A stretch of 64,000 nucleotides of DNA, from contig QCCU01000002.1 of assembly GCA_003278855.1 (NCBI GenBank), positions 1 to 64,000 of the forward strand, given 5' to 3'. Shown piece after piece: positions 42,006 to 51,616 of the stretch; the first letter of the stretch is position 1; the number at the start of each line of letters is the position of its first letter. The notes below the pieces were generated by a model. The model was not told the DNA's origin. It saw only the letters and a list, made by a program, of their open reading frames with translations, and ran no database searches. This DNA is from Prochlorococcus sp. AG-347-M23. Its GTDB lineage: Bacteria; Cyanobacteriota; Cyanobacteriia; PCC-6307; Cyanobiaceae. A program made the position numbers and the translations under genes.

Positions 42006-42899
42006 ATGAATTCTCTTTATTACCAGAAAAGATTATCAAGAAATATAGGAGATAAATTCTTTACTTCTTTATCAGTAATTTGTGCGTTGATAGCAATACT
42101 TCCTTTGATTTTTCTTGTAACTTATATCCTTTACAAAGGTGGATCTCAAATCACACCAGAATTATTTACTTTAGAACCAAATCCACCTGGAGATGATTTA
42201 GATGCAGGAGGTATTAATCCTGCATTGATCGGGACATTAATAATAACTACCATTGCTTCAATTATTGCTATACCAGTAGGTGTTGGTGGTGGCATATATT
42301 TAGCTGAATACTCAAAAGGCGGTGCTTTTTCAAGGTTTATTAGATTCGGGGTAAATGTTTTAGCCGGAGTCCCATCAATTATTGCAGGTGTATTTATTTA
42401 TGCCTTAATTGTCTCTACAAAAATTTTGTTTGGGAGTATGTATAGTGGGTTGGCGGGAGGTATGGCGCTTTCAATATTAATGTTGCCTACTGTGATAAAG
42501 ACGACTGATGAAGGTTTAAAGCTGGTTCCTAATGAGTTGAGATATGCTTCTCTTGGAGTTGGAGCAAGTATGTATACAACTATATTGAAAGTTACTTTGC
42601 CCTCTGCTTTTAGGTCAATTGCTACTGGCGTTGTACTTGGAATCGCAAGAGCTGCAGGGGAAACAGCTCCTTTGATATTTACGGCTTTATTCTCTTACTA
42701 CTACATAACAGGCTTTGGAGACTTGTTTTACGAGATGGGTTCTTTAGCTGTATTGATATATAACTTCGCTCTTGAACCTTATGATGCACAGAATAAATTA
42801 GCTTGGGCAGCTTCCTTTATTCTTGTTTTATCGATACTATCAGTAAATATATTTTCAAGGATTTTAGCCGCTTTTACTGAGAAAACTAAGAGAGTATAA
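42006..42899 (+). CDS. pstA: Phosphate ABC transporter permease PstA
   Basis: A 297-residue permease. GGINPALIGTLIITTIASII, VPNELRYASLGVGASMYTTI (EAA loop) and GIARAAGETAPLIFTALFS are PstA hallmarks. Its stop is directly followed by the pstB start. Confidence 0.94.
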   Translation: MNSLYYQKRLSRNIGDKFFTSLSVICALIAILPLIFLVTYILYKGGSQITPELFTLEPNPPGDDLDAGGINPALIGTLIITTIASIIAIPVGVGGGIYLAEYSKGGAFSRFIRFGVNVLAGVPSIIAGVFIYALIVSTKILFGSMYSGLAGGMALSILMLPTVIKTTDEGLKLVPNELRYASLGVGASMYTTILKVTLPSAFRSIATGVVLGIARAAGETAPLIFTALFSYYYITGFGDLFYEMGSLAVLIYNFALEPYDAQNKLAWAASFILVLSILSVNIFSRILAAFTEKTKRV

Positions 42900-43709
42900 A
42901 TGATTAAAACTAATAAAAAAACACCAAAGAATATCATTTTATCTCTTGAGAATGTCTCTATTAGCTATGGAACTTTTGAAGCAGTAAGAAATGTTTTTTG
43001 TAACTTTAAAAAAGGAAATATAACCTCTCTTATTGGACCTTCAGGTTGTGGTAAATCTACTGTTCTTAGATCTTTAAATAGGATGAACGATTTAATTCCT
43101 AATTGTTCGTTAAAGGGGACTGTCCTGTTTGATGGAACTAATATTTATGACAAAAGAGTAGATCCAGTTGAAGTAAGAAGAAGAATTGGAATGGTTTTTC
43201 AACAACCCAATCCTTTTCCTAAATCTATCTACGAAAATATCGCATTTGGAGCAAGAATTAATGGCTTTACGGGAGATATGGATGAATTAGTCGAAAGTTC
43301 ACTAAAAAAGGCTGCTTTATGGGATGAATGTAAGGATAAATTAAATGATAGTGGTTACTCTTTATCTGGCGGACAACAACAAAGATTATGTATTGCTCGA
43401 ACCATAGCAATTGAGCCTGAAATAATTCTCATGGATGAGCCATGCTCGGCATTAGATCCAATTTCTACTTTAAAAATAGAAGAGACGATGCATGAACTTA
43501 AGAAGAATTACACAATAATTATCGTTACTCATAATATGCAACAGGCGTTAAGAGTTAGTGATATGACTGCATTTTTCAATGCGATTGAATATGAAGATGG
43601 TGATGGAGGAAAGGTTGGTTATCTAGCCGAATTTAATTCGACAAAGAAAATCTTTAGCTCTCCAAAAGAAAAAACTACGCAGGAATACATATCTGGTAAA
43701 TTTGGTTGA
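42900..43709 (+). CDS. pstB: Phosphate ABC transporter ATP-binding protein
   Basis: A 269-residue ATPase: Walker [22 protein letters not shown]-loop [18 protein letters not shown], signature [13 protein letters not shown], Walker [18 protein letters not shown] and H-loop VTHNMQQA. The RMNDL and NPFPKSI stretches are PstB-specific. Last gene of pstCAB. Confidence 0.97.
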   Translation: MIKTNKKTPKNIILSLENVSISYGTFEAVRNVFCNFKKGNITSLIGPSGCGKSTVLRSLNRMNDLIPNCSLKGTVLFDGTNIYDKRVDPVEVRRRIGMVFQQPNPFPKSIYENIAFGARINGFTGDMDELVESSLKKAALWDECKDKLNDSGYSLSGGQQQRLCIARTIAIEPEIILMDEPCSALDPISTLKIEETMHELKKNYTIIIVTHNMQQALRVSDMTAFFNAIEYEDGDGGKVGYLAEFNSTKKIFSSPKEKTTQEYISGKFG

Positions 43710-43816
43710 TGTTAATTTTTTACTTTTAAAAGAAAGATTTTTAGCTTTAAAACGGATAAAGGGTAGACAAACAGTATAAATACCTATATAGTTATTTCGA
43801 ATTAGTAAGTTTATCT

Positions 43817-43906
43817 TTGAAAAACTATCCTTTTCTACCTTTTTTGATTTTTGCAGGGGTTCTACTAACAACTGCAACTATTGGCTTGCCTGTATTTACT
43901 TCATAA
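43817..43906 (+). CDS. Possible membrane microprotein, 29 aa
   Basis: TTG start at 43817: LKNYPFLPFLIFAGVLLTTA then TIGLPVFTS, one hydrophobic helix. No good ribosome binding site seen. Unrecognised. Confidence 0.35.
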   Translation: MKNYPFLPFLIFAGVLLTTATIGLPVFTS

Positions 43907-43936
43907 TTTAAGAGTATTTCTATTTCAGGTAATCTT

Positions 43937-44092
43937 ATGGTTTCAATAATAAATAAAGAATTAATTGGAAGTCCTCATAAAACCTTAATAAAGGGAAATT
44001 TATTTGACTTTATAAAAAAAAGAGAGAATATGAATCTGTGTGGGAGTAAAAAATCTGTATTAAAACCATTTTTAAAAGTGGTTAATTTCTAA
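43937..44092 (+). CDS. Possible small basic protein, 51 aa
   Basis: ATG at 43937; MVSIINKELIGSPHKTLIKG then NLFDFIKKRENMNLCGSKKS. Basic, no membrane segment. Codon pattern looks like neighbouring genes but no relative is known to me. Confidence 0.35.
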   Translation: MVSIINKELIGSPHKTLIKGNLFDFIKKRENMNLCGSKKSVLKPFLKVVNF

Positions 44093-44102
44093 TTTATTTA
44101 TC

Positions 44103-44249
44103 ATGGATAAAACTAAAGAACAGTTAGAAAAATTAAGAGAAGTAGCAGAGGCATCTCTTACAAAAACGGATGAACTTCAAAAAGTTCTTGCTCAAATTGA
44201 AGCTTTAATGTCTAGAGAAGAATCACAAACATTATCAAAGAAGAAGTAA
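44103..44249 (+). CDS. Small coiled-coil protein, 48 aa
   Basis: MDKTKEQLEKLREVAEASLT then KTDELQKVLAQIEALMSREE: an uninterrupted heptad-like helix with a basic end. Somewhat like the small helical proteins at 54224 and 55672. Function unknown. Confidence 0.55.
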   Translation: MDKTKEQLEKLREVAEASLTKTDELQKVLAQIEALMSREESQTLSKKK

Positions 44250-44299
44250 TTATTTAAGAAAATAATTTTAGGTTTTGTACTTTTAATTACACCTCTACA

Positions 44300-44410
44300 A
44301 ATCCAATGTAGTTATTAATTGGTTATGCAGAACCCGTTCCAAAGTTTTCTGTTAGGTCTCGAGGTCTTACCTTCTTTAAGTAAAAGACCTCTTTAATTCG
44401 TTTGTTTTTA
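44300..44410 (+). ncRNA. Candidate small RNA with terminator-like hairpin
   Basis: A GC-richer patch in AT-rich DNA without an ORF. GAGGTCTT (44361-44368) pairs with AAGACCTC (44384-44391), followed by a T-rich but interrupted tail. Ends are estimates; it may be only the terminator of the 48-aa gene. Confidence 0.35.
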
Positions 44411-44433
44411 TTATATTTTTATAACCTGCTTAT

Positions 44434-44736
44434 TTAGTTGATTACTTTATAGATTTCTTTCAAGCATACATTTACATCAAAAGATTCAGTATTTACAACT
44501 TCTAATCCTGTTTTTTCTGTAACTTCAACAGTTGCATTACATTCGTCTTGTCTAAGAGCCATATAACTTGGCTTTATGTCTTCAATATCTAATTCAACAC
44601 TTGATTCAGTATCTTCCTTATATTGTTCCATTACTAATGTAAGTGCCTCTATCTCAACCGAAAAATTATCATTTGCTTTTGCTCCAAATGAAATTACAAG
44701 AAATGGAAATAAAATCAAGGCTATTAATTTTTTCAT
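44434..44736 (-). CDS. Exported hypothetical protein, 100 aa
   Basis: Signal peptide MKKLIALILFPFLVISFGAK with likely cleavage after AKA, then an acidic domain (VEIEALTLVMEQYKEDTESS) with two cysteines (DECNATVEV and NVCLKEIY) that could form a disulfide. No family recognised. Confidence 0.65.
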   Translation of the reverse strand: MKKLIALILFPFLVISFGAKANDNFSVEIEALTLVMEQYKEDTESSVELDIEDIKPSYMALRQDECNATVEVTEKTGLEVVNTESFDVNVCLKEIYKVIN

Positions 44737-44941
44737 TTCTATAAAATGTGTTTATTTTTTTTATAACGTGGATTGTCTGCTAAGGAAAGGGTCATTAGCT
44801 GTAAAAAATTTTTTTTCTATTTCTACAAGTAGAAAATTAATTAATAGTCATAAAATAATTGATAAAAAAAATAAACGAGACTTTTAAGTATAAATTGGTA
44901 TATCTAAATGAAAAATTTAAGTCACTTGACTAGGATTTTTT

Positions 44942-45592
44942 TCAAGATTTAATTTCGACAATTTCTTCTTCAGAAACAATTGCCCATTTTTTAAATGACT
45001 TTTTGCATGGATATCCGCCTGTTAAATCACCAAATGCAGGAATATATAAAACATTTTTATTCATATCCATTGCAAAGCACCTAAATGATAATTTATCTCC
45101 ATTATTTTTTATATAGATTTTTGGATGATAATGTCCACAAATATTCAAGGTTTTTTTGTTTTCTGAATTAACTGGCTCATGACTAAAAGTAATATTTTTA
45201 GTTTTTCTAATATCAAAAATTTTTATATTTTTAATATCACAACCTACATCGTGATTTCCTAGGACTAGTTCAACTTTAGTTTTTAGTAGTTCAGGAAGGT
45301 CCTCAACTTTTTTTTGAAGAGTTTTATCTATTGAATATTTGCTGTGGAATAAATCTCCTAATATTATTAACTTTTTAGGACTATAAATTTTTACTATTTT
45401 TTTTATTCTTGCGAAATTGTCTTTATCTGAATTATTAGTAAGAGGTATACCATTTTGCTGAAAATATTCAGCTTTACCAAGATGAATATCGCATATTAAC
45501 AACTCTTTTGTTTCCGGTAGAAATAACGCTCTTGAAGGAAGCATCTCTAACAATGTATCTTCCCAACAAAATTTAAAAGAACTTTTTTTCAT
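44942..45592 (-). CDS. pdeM: Ligase-associated DNA-repair metallophosphoesterase
   Basis: A 216-residue Mn-dependent phosphoesterase/endonuclease of the four-gene ligase cassette. Metal motifs: LICDIHLGKAEYF (DxH), IILGDLFHSKY (GDxxH), LVLGNHDVG (GNHD), ITFSHEP and NICGHYHPKI (GHxH). It starts directly after the helicase gene's stop. The cassette is known from Pseudomonas putida and others. Confidence 0.9.
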   Translation of the reverse strand: MKKSSFKFCWEDTLLEMLPSRALFLPETKELLICDIHLGKAEYFQQNGIPLTNNSDKDNFARIKKIVKIYSPKKLIILGDLFHSKYSIDKTLQKKVEDLPELLKTKVELVLGNHDVGCDIKNIKIFDIRKTKNITFSHEPVNSENKKTLNICGHYHPKIYIKNNGDKLSFRCFAMDMNKNVLYIPAFGDLTGGYPCKKSFKKWAIVSEEEIVEIKS

Positions 45593-48079
45593 TTAATCAC
45601 TATATTTTTTTATCAGTTTTTCTACTCTTTTTTCTATTGGTTCATTGCTTAAAGTATTTTTAAGTCTTTCAACTAATAAAGGGAAAGCAAAAGGCGTTGG
45701 AGTTTTTATCTCGTTTAATATAATTTTTAAATTTTTTAATCTTTCTAATGATCTGGATATTCTTTTATTTTCTAATTGATATTCTTTAACTTCTTGATGC
45801 GATTGTTTTATCAAAAGATGGCCTTCTTCATATTTAGTAAAGACATCGTAGAAAAGACTTGAACTTATTTGAAGTTGAGAGGAGGTTTTTGTTTTGGTTG
45901 GATTATTTTGATTTACAAGTCCACTTATTTGGGCAATATTTTTAAATCTACGTTTTGTTAATTCTGAAAAATTAATTGCATTTTCTAGATCTTCTTCTAA
46001 TTTTTTGTTATTCAAAAAGTAATCAGCTTCTTTTTTTATTATGGAAAAATCATAATCTTCTGCGGTAGTTAAGCTGAATCCAAAATCATTAGCAGTAATA
46101 CTAAATGTAGATTGTTTTAATTTTGCCAATCTCAAAGCCCATAAAAATGCAATTCCTTCATTTACAAATTTGCCATCAAGTGTAAAAACAAAAAGATTTG
46201 ACAAATCTTTGGTTTTATATATTTCTATGAGGAATTCATCTTTCTTTGGAATATTTGAAAGAACTTTTTGTTTCTTCAATATTGGTCGTAATGAATTGAG
46301 TTCAGGATTTAAGTAATCATAATTTTCTAGTTCGTTGCATATATCTATTTCATTTCTCAAACTCTCACAAAGTAGATCAGAAATTGCCATTTGACCTCCA
46401 ACCCATGCAGGAATTAGAGAACTTTTTTTTGTTGATTTTTTAACGTACATGATCATATCTCTTATTCTTACAAATTGAAGCATTTTGCCAGCAAAGTAAA
46501 ATATATCTCCAGGATTTAATTTTGAAGCAAAATTCTCCTCTAAATTACCTAAAGATTTACCTTTCATATATTTGACATTCACAAATTTGTCACTTGTAAT
46601 TGTCCCAATATTGAACTTATGCATTCTTATTAAAGATTTGTCTTTTACAAAATATTTAAAGTTTTCATTATTATTTTGTGACTTTTCTTTAACTATCTTT
46701 TTATATTTTGGGTATGCTTTAAGACATTTTCCTCCATATTCTAAAAAGTCAAGACACCAATTCCAATCTTGATCTTTTAAGTTTCTATAACTCCAGCAAT
46801 TTTTAATTCTTTCTTTCTCAATTTTCGGATCAAAACCATTTCCACATGCCAAACTTATTAGATGTTGTAGAAGCACATCATAAGATAATTCAGGAAGTCT
46901 AATTTCTTCAGATATACCACTTTTTATTATTCTTCTCATTGCACTAATCTCTAATAACTCTAAAGAATTAGTAGGCATAAAAATTATTTTTGATTTTCCA
47001 CCTGGTCTATGAGCACTTCTTCCTGCTCTTTGGATAAGTCTAGCTAAATTCTTTGCACTACCAATTTGAACTATTTGATCTACAGGTTGGAAGTCAACTC
47101 CCAAATCTAACGAGCTGGTGCAGACTACCCATTTTATTAATCCGTCTTTAACCCCTTCTTCAACTCTTTTTCTATCTTCTTTATCCATGGAGCCGTGATG
47201 AAGTGCAATTTTGTCTTCCATTTCTGGGAGAAAAAATTTAAGACATTGATACCATCTTTCAGATTGATTTCTCGTATTGGTGAATAATAAGGTGCTTTTA
47301 TTTTTATCTAGGATTTTTAATAGTGAAGAATGACTTCTAATCCCAAGATGCCCACTCCATGGAAAGGTCGTTGCCTCCTCTGGTAAAACACTTGTAATTT
47401 CGATCTCTTTTTGAATATTTGTACTTATAATTTTGGGTTTAATAGCGCTCATCCCAACTATTGCTCTTGCTGCTTCTTCAATATTTCCAATAGTTGCAGA
47501 CATTGCCCAAATTTGCAAATTTTTTATATTACCTCTTAGCCAACTTAAAGATAACTCGCACTGGTTTCCTCTTTTACTACCCATCAATTCATGCCATTCG
47601 TCAATAATTATTGTTGACAACTCCTTGAACAGATTATTAGATTCTTTATTAGAAAGTAAAAGAGATAAAGACTCTGGAGTGGTAATAAGAATATTAGGTG
47701 GTTTAACTAGTTGCTTTTTCTTTTCATATGGGGTTGTATCCCCGTTCCTAATCTCAACAGTGATTTCTTTATTAAAATGCAAAGCTGCTAATTGTATGGA
47801 ATGTTTTAGATCTCTACTTAGTGCTTTTAAAGGGGTTATTAATAATATATTCACACTTTTATTATTTTTGGGATCTTCTATCTTTGATAGAGGTCCCATT
47901 AATGCAGCATAAGTTTTGCCGCATCCAGTAGGAACTTGTATTATTCCATTCTCTCCATTTAAAAATGCTTCCCAAGATTCGAACTGATAGGGTAGTGGCT
48001 CCCATCCATTTGTGGAGAAAAACTGGTTTATTTTAGAAATTAAATTATTTTGCTTATTATTTTTCGTAATATTTTTCAT
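45593..48079 (-). CDS. Ligase-associated Lhr-type DEXH helicase
   Basis: An 828-residue superfamily 2 helicase of the Lhr-Core type. Motifs: I PTGCGKTYAALMG, II IIDEWHELMG (DEWH), III MSATIGNIEEA, V SSLDLGVDFQPVDQIVQIG, VI QRAGRSAHRPGG. The C-terminal half carries the winged-helix and Lhr-specific domains. It should unwind DNA/RNA-DNA hybrids 3' to 5'. It overlaps the ligase stop by 4 bp. Confidence 0.92.
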   Translation of the reverse strand: MKNITKNNKQNNLISKINQFFSTNGWEPLPYQFESWEAFLNGENGIIQVPTGCGKTYAALMGPLSKIEDPKNNKSVNILLITPLKALSRDLKHSIQLAALHFNKEITVEIRNGDTTPYEKKKQLVKPPNILITTPESLSLLLSNKESNNLFKELSTIIIDEWHELMGSKRGNQCELSLSWLRGNIKNLQIWAMSATIGNIEEAARAIVGMSAIKPKIISTNIQKEIEITSVLPEEATTFPWSGHLGIRSHSSLLKILDKNKSTLLFTNTRNQSERWYQCLKFFLPEMEDKIALHHGSMDKEDRKRVEEGVKDGLIKWVVCTSSLDLGVDFQPVDQIVQIGSAKNLARLIQRAGRSAHRPGGKSKIIFMPTNSLELLEISAMRRIIKSGISEEIRLPELSYDVLLQHLISLACGNGFDPKIEKERIKNCWSYRNLKDQDWNWCLDFLEYGGKCLKAYPKYKKIVKEKSQNNNENFKYFVKDKSLIRMHKFNIGTITSDKFVNVKYMKGKSLGNLEENFASKLNPGDIFYFAGKMLQFVRIRDMIMYVKKSTKKSSLIPAWVGGQMAISDLLCESLRNEIDICNELENYDYLNPELNSLRPILKKQKVLSNIPKKDEFLIEIYKTKDLSNLFVFTLDGKFVNEGIAFLWALRLAKLKQSTFSITANDFGFSLTTAEDYDFSIIKKEADYFLNNKKLEEDLENAINFSELTKRRFKNIAQISGLVNQNNPTKTKTSSQLQISSSLFYDVFTKYEEGHLLIKQSHQEVKEYQLENKRISRSLERLKNLKIILNEIKTPTPFAFPLLVERLKNTLSNEPIEKRVEKLIKKYSD

Positions 48080-49716
48080 GATATTTTTTTCATTAGTTCA
48101 TAAGCATTTTCTAGGCTATCTGCATCATTAATTTTTTTATCTTTTCTCCATTTTGTTATTCTTGGAAATCTTACTGCTATTCCTGACTTATGACGATTTG
48201 AAATTTGTATTTTCTCAAAAGATATTTCGAATACCATTTCTGGTTTTAACGATCGCACAGGACCAAATTTTTCTATTGTATTTTTTCTTATCCATTTATC
48301 TAGTTCTTTAATCTCCATATTCGTTAAACCAGAATATGCACTTGCAAATTTAATTAATTCTTTGTCTTTCCATAATGCAAAACTGTAATCTGTATACAGA
48401 CCAGCTCTTCTACCGCTGCCGCCCTTAGCGTAAATTAGAACAGCATCCAGTTGCATAGGATCAACTTTATATTTCCACCAAATCCCTTTTTTTCTACCAG
48501 AGGAGTATATAGAAGACTTTTTCTTGATTATTAATCCTTCAGTATTATTTTCTCGAGATTTTTCTTTATAAGTTAAAGCATCAGGCCAATCTTTAGGAAA
48601 GATTAAATCACATATCTTGAAAGTATCAGAGATATTATTCTCAATATTATTTTGCCATTTTGAAAAATATTTTTCTAACTCAATTCTTCTATTTTCTAAT
48701 TTAACTTCTCTTATATCTCTTCCATTAATCTCTAAAAGATCATAAGCAATAAAAATAATTGGATATTTTAATTGGATAGACCTAGTAGGAGATTTTCTAT
48801 TTATTCTTTTTTGGAGTAAAGAAAAATCAAAGGCAATTTGCTCTTTAAAATTCCAAACTAATAATTCGCCATCAAGAACAAAATCATCTTTTATATGTGA
48901 CATTTTCTCTACTAATTCTGGGAAAGATTCATTTACTAATTCTTGCCCTCTTGTCCATAACGAAACATTGCCTGATCTTTTAATTAATTGCATCCTTATA
49001 CCGTCGTATTTCCATTCAAATTGAAAATCATTTATTGAATTTTTGAAGATTTTATCTTCAATAGTATTTGCTAGAAGAAATGGAAATGGTTTGGAATTTA
49101 ACTCTTGAAGATTGATATTCTTATTAATTAAAAATTCATATGAATCAATTGAAGGTTTAAAATCACCCATCAACCTATGAGAAATAATCTCTTCCTCAAT
49201 ATTAATTAGTTTTGATATTGATTTTGTTATTAATCCGATAGAGACTCCTACTCTAAAAGTTCCTGTAAGAATTTTATTAAAAATTAGATGGTTATCTTCA
49301 GGTAATGTTTCCCATAGATTTTTAATTTCTAAATTTTTCTCCTCCTTATTAAGTTTTGATAATGCAGGTATTGTTTCGCTAAGTAATTCATTGAGACTTA
49401 TATTTGATAATTTCTTATCCTTGGCTGTAGTTTTATTTTTAAGTAATAATGTTATTACCTCAGCAGAATCACCAACTTTTAAATAACATGTATCAATTAA
49501 CCATTGAGGATATTCATATATTTGAGAAAAAAGATTTTTTAAATATCTTCCACTAATAAATCTCTTGATACTTTTTCCAGTTAGTAAATATATTGCCCAT
49601 GAATTATCTATTGGATCATTAGATAAAAAATAATTCTTTAAAACTTCAATTTTATTATTTGTACTATTAATTGAATCTAGATCGCCAAATAATTCTGAAA
49701 ACTTTTTTAAGCTCAT
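48076..49716 (-). CDS. ATP-dependent DNA ligase (LigB/cisplatin-type cassette ligase)
   Basis: A 546-residue ATP-dependent ligase: N-terminal DNA-binding domain, then motif I EWKYDGIRMQL (AMP lysine), III DGELLVWNF, IIIa IFIAYDLLEI, IV NTEGLIIKKKSSIY and V GIWWKYKVDP with an OB fold (PEMVFEISFEKIQ). Bacteria normally use NAD-dependent LigA for replication, so this is a dedicated repair ligase. It lies between the exonuclease (2-bp gap) and helicase (4-bp overlap). Confidence 0.93.
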   Translation of the reverse strand: MSLKKFSELFGDLDSINSTNNKIEVLKNYFLSNDPIDNSWAIYLLTGKSIKRFISGRYLKNLFSQIYEYPQWLIDTCYLKVGDSAEVITLLLKNKTTAKDKKLSNISLNELLSETIPALSKLNKEEKNLEIKNLWETLPEDNHLIFNKILTGTFRVGVSIGLITKSISKLINIEEEIISHRLMGDFKPSIDSYEFLINKNINLQELNSKPFPFLLANTIEDKIFKNSINDFQFEWKYDGIRMQLIKRSGNVSLWTRGQELVNESFPELVEKMSHIKDDFVLDGELLVWNFKEQIAFDFSLLQKRINRKSPTRSIQLKYPIIFIAYDLLEINGRDIREVKLENRRIELEKYFSKWQNNIENNISDTFKICDLIFPKDWPDALTYKEKSRENNTEGLIIKKKSSIYSSGRKKGIWWKYKVDPMQLDAVLIYAKGGSGRRAGLYTDYSFALWKDKELIKFASAYSGLTNMEIKELDKWIRKNTIEKFGPVRSLKPEMVFEISFEKIQISNRHKSGIAVRFPRITKWRKDKKINDADSLENAYELMKKIS

Positions 49717-49718
49717 AT

Positions 49719-50705
49719 TTATTTACCAAATAAAAGGACATTTATTGATTCCTTTTCAACTAAATATTTACTTAAGGCTTCACTATCTCCATGATGAAAA
49801 AATACATTTTTTGCTTCAGACTTTTTTACTACTTCCAGAATTCCATCCCAATCCGCATGATCAGAGATTGCGAATCCTTTATCATATCCAGATCTTTTTC
49901 TTAGAGCTCTTATTGACATCCATCCACTCGCGAAAGCTGTTTGAATATTTTTGAAATTTTTTAAATAAGAACCCTTACTTAAAGATGGTGGTAATAATAT
50001 TAGACTTCCTTTAAGTTGATCTATCTTTTTTTTATTTTCAATTTGTATAGTATCTCTAATATCAATTCCAAGTTCCCTATAAGTATTGTTCATTTTGTGA
50101 ATACTGCCATGTGAATAAATATTGCCTTTAAAATTTGTTTGACTAATTTCGTTTAATAATCTCTGAGCTTTTCCAAGTGAATAGCAGAAAAGTAAAGAAG
50201 TTTTTTCTGGTGCATTAGTTATCCATTTTGAAATATCATGTGCTATTTTTTTTGATTCATCCCACTTAAATATTGGCAAACCAAAAGTACATTCGCTTAT
50301 TAAATAATCAGTTTTTACTATTTCATATTGTTTACAAGTCTGATCTTTTTGAAGCTTAAAGTCACCTGAAATTAGCCATTTTTCTTCAGCAAAAATAAAT
50401 CTTATTTGACTTGATCCAAGGATGTGACCCGATGGATGAAAAGAAATATTAATGCCATTTATCTTAAATTCTTCTCCATATTCAAAAGTCTTAATTTTGA
50501 TATTATCTCCAACTCTTTCTTTTAGAAGTATCGCAGTTTCCTTAGTAGAAATATATTCGTCACAGCCAAATGTAAAGTGATCAAAATGAGCATGAGTTAT
50601 TAATGCCTTTTTTACTGGCTTGCTTGGATCAATCCAAATATCAGCAAGTTCACAATAAAGATTTCCATCTTTATATCTAATTAAATATTCTTGTTTAGTT
50701 CTCAA
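49719..50705 (-). CDS. Ligase-associated metallo-beta-lactamase-fold exonuclease
   Basis: A 328-residue protein resembling SNM1/CPSF-73-type nucleases. HxHxDH motif in THAHFDHFTFG, SGHILGSSQIRF, SGDFKLQK and the C-terminal FHHGDSEALSKYL supply the metal ligands. Listed in the cassette as an exonuclease acting with the ligase. It is the first gene of the run. Confidence 0.9.
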   Translation of the reverse strand: MRTKQEYLIRYKDGNLYCELADIWIDPSKPVKKALITHAHFDHFTFGCDEYISTKETAILLKERVGDNIKIKTFEYGEEFKINGINISFHPSGHILGSSQIRFIFAEEKWLISGDFKLQKDQTCKQYEIVKTDYLISECTFGLPIFKWDESKKIAHDISKWITNAPEKTSLLFCYSLGKAQRLLNEISQTNFKGNIYSHGSIHKMNNTYRELGIDIRDTIQIENKKKIDQLKGSLILLPPSLSKGSYLKNFKNIQTAFASGWMSIRALRKRSGYDKGFAISDHADWDGILEVVKKSEAKNVFFHHGDSEALSKYLVEKESINVLLFGK

Positions 50706-50740
50706 AACTACATCTCTTACAATGAAGTTAATTTAGCTAA

Positions 50741-51154
50741 TTATGCCCACGCTTGTTTTGATAAAGCTATGGCTGAAATTGTTAGTAAAGCAATAACTAC
50801 AAATTTGTTACTCCAATTAATCATGAATGAACTAATTTTGTTGAAAGAAACTCTATTAAATGGCACAATCTTTTTTTTATTCATAATGTGATGATTTTCA
50901 TTATTTTCTAAGTAATTTAAATTTTTAATCTCATTTATTAATTTAGATTCGCAAGTTGAGAGTTTTTCTACTTGATTTAATAATTCAATATCTTCTGGCC
51001 TTAATAAAGAATTTAATTCTTTAATTTGTCTTTCGTTTTTCATAAGAAATTCATTAACTATCTCATCTGTCCCTAACCCCTTTTTTATATTTAAAAGAAT
51101 ATCATCTCTTTCCCATGATTTTTCAAGAGAATTTAAAATTTTGCTTATGTTCAT
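50741..51154 (-). CDS. Membrane-anchored coiled-coil protein, 137 aa
   Basis: A charged, helical N-terminal part (SLEKSWERDDILLNIKKGLG onward, residues 1-95) and one C-terminal transmembrane helix (KFVVIALLTISAIALSKQAWA). C-terminally tail-anchored layout. It is 35 bp upstream of the exonuclease and may be its transcription partner. Function unknown. Confidence 0.6.
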   Translation of the reverse strand: MNISKILNSLEKSWERDDILLNIKKGLGTDEIVNEFLMKNERQIKELNSLLRPEDIELLNQVEKLSTCESKLINEIKNLNYLENNENHHIMNKKKIVPFNRVSFNKISSFMINWSNKFVVIALLTISAIALSKQAWA

Positions 51155-51238
51155 TTTAAGTATTTTTACTTATGATAAATTATTATTTTTTTCTTCTGTG
51201 GCTTATTCCTTTAAGTAATTAAAAAAAATTATTTTTAT

Positions 51239-51520
51239 TTAAGATTTACGAATAAGTCTGTTAGCAAAATATTTTATCTTTACCTTTTCTACAATTTTTT
51301 TAGAACTACTTTTAGTTTTAACTTTATTTAAATTGATCACTTCATCAGACACATTTTTGCCCGTTTCAAAATAACTTTTAATTTTTTCTAGTTCTTCTTT
51401 ATTTAATCTTTTTGTTGAACCTTTTGCATTGATTCCAAGTTTCTTGCAGGCTAATAATATTCTATTACTTTCGACATTAAGATCTTTGGCAATAGTGAAA
51501 ATAGGAGTGTTGATAGACAT
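51239..51520 (-). CDS. IF2_N-domain protein, 93 aa
   Basis: Residues 8-55 (FTIAKDLNVESNRILLACKK and LGINAKGSTKRLNKEELEKI) match the small IF2_N helical domain found at the N-terminus of bacterial initiation factor 2. No GTPase follows; instead there is a basic tail (KTKSSSKKIVEKVKIKYFAN). Could bind RNA or ribosomes. Full-length infB is elsewhere. Confidence 0.65.
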   Translation of the reverse strand: MSINTPIFTIAKDLNVESNRILLACKKLGINAKGSTKRLNKEELEKIKSYFETGKNVSDEVINLNKVKTKSSSKKIVEKVKIKYFANRLIRKS

Positions 51521-51616
51521 TATTTTCTTTACTATGAAATTTATTATTTATAGTATATTTATAAGTTAGAAATTAAATATATTTTTAATTATTATTAATT
51601 TTAAAGAATTTTTTAA

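Noticed and set aside
43623..43877. An 84-codon minus frame overlapping the pstB end
   Set aside because: It is antisense to the pstB 3' end and its trailer and lacks protein features.
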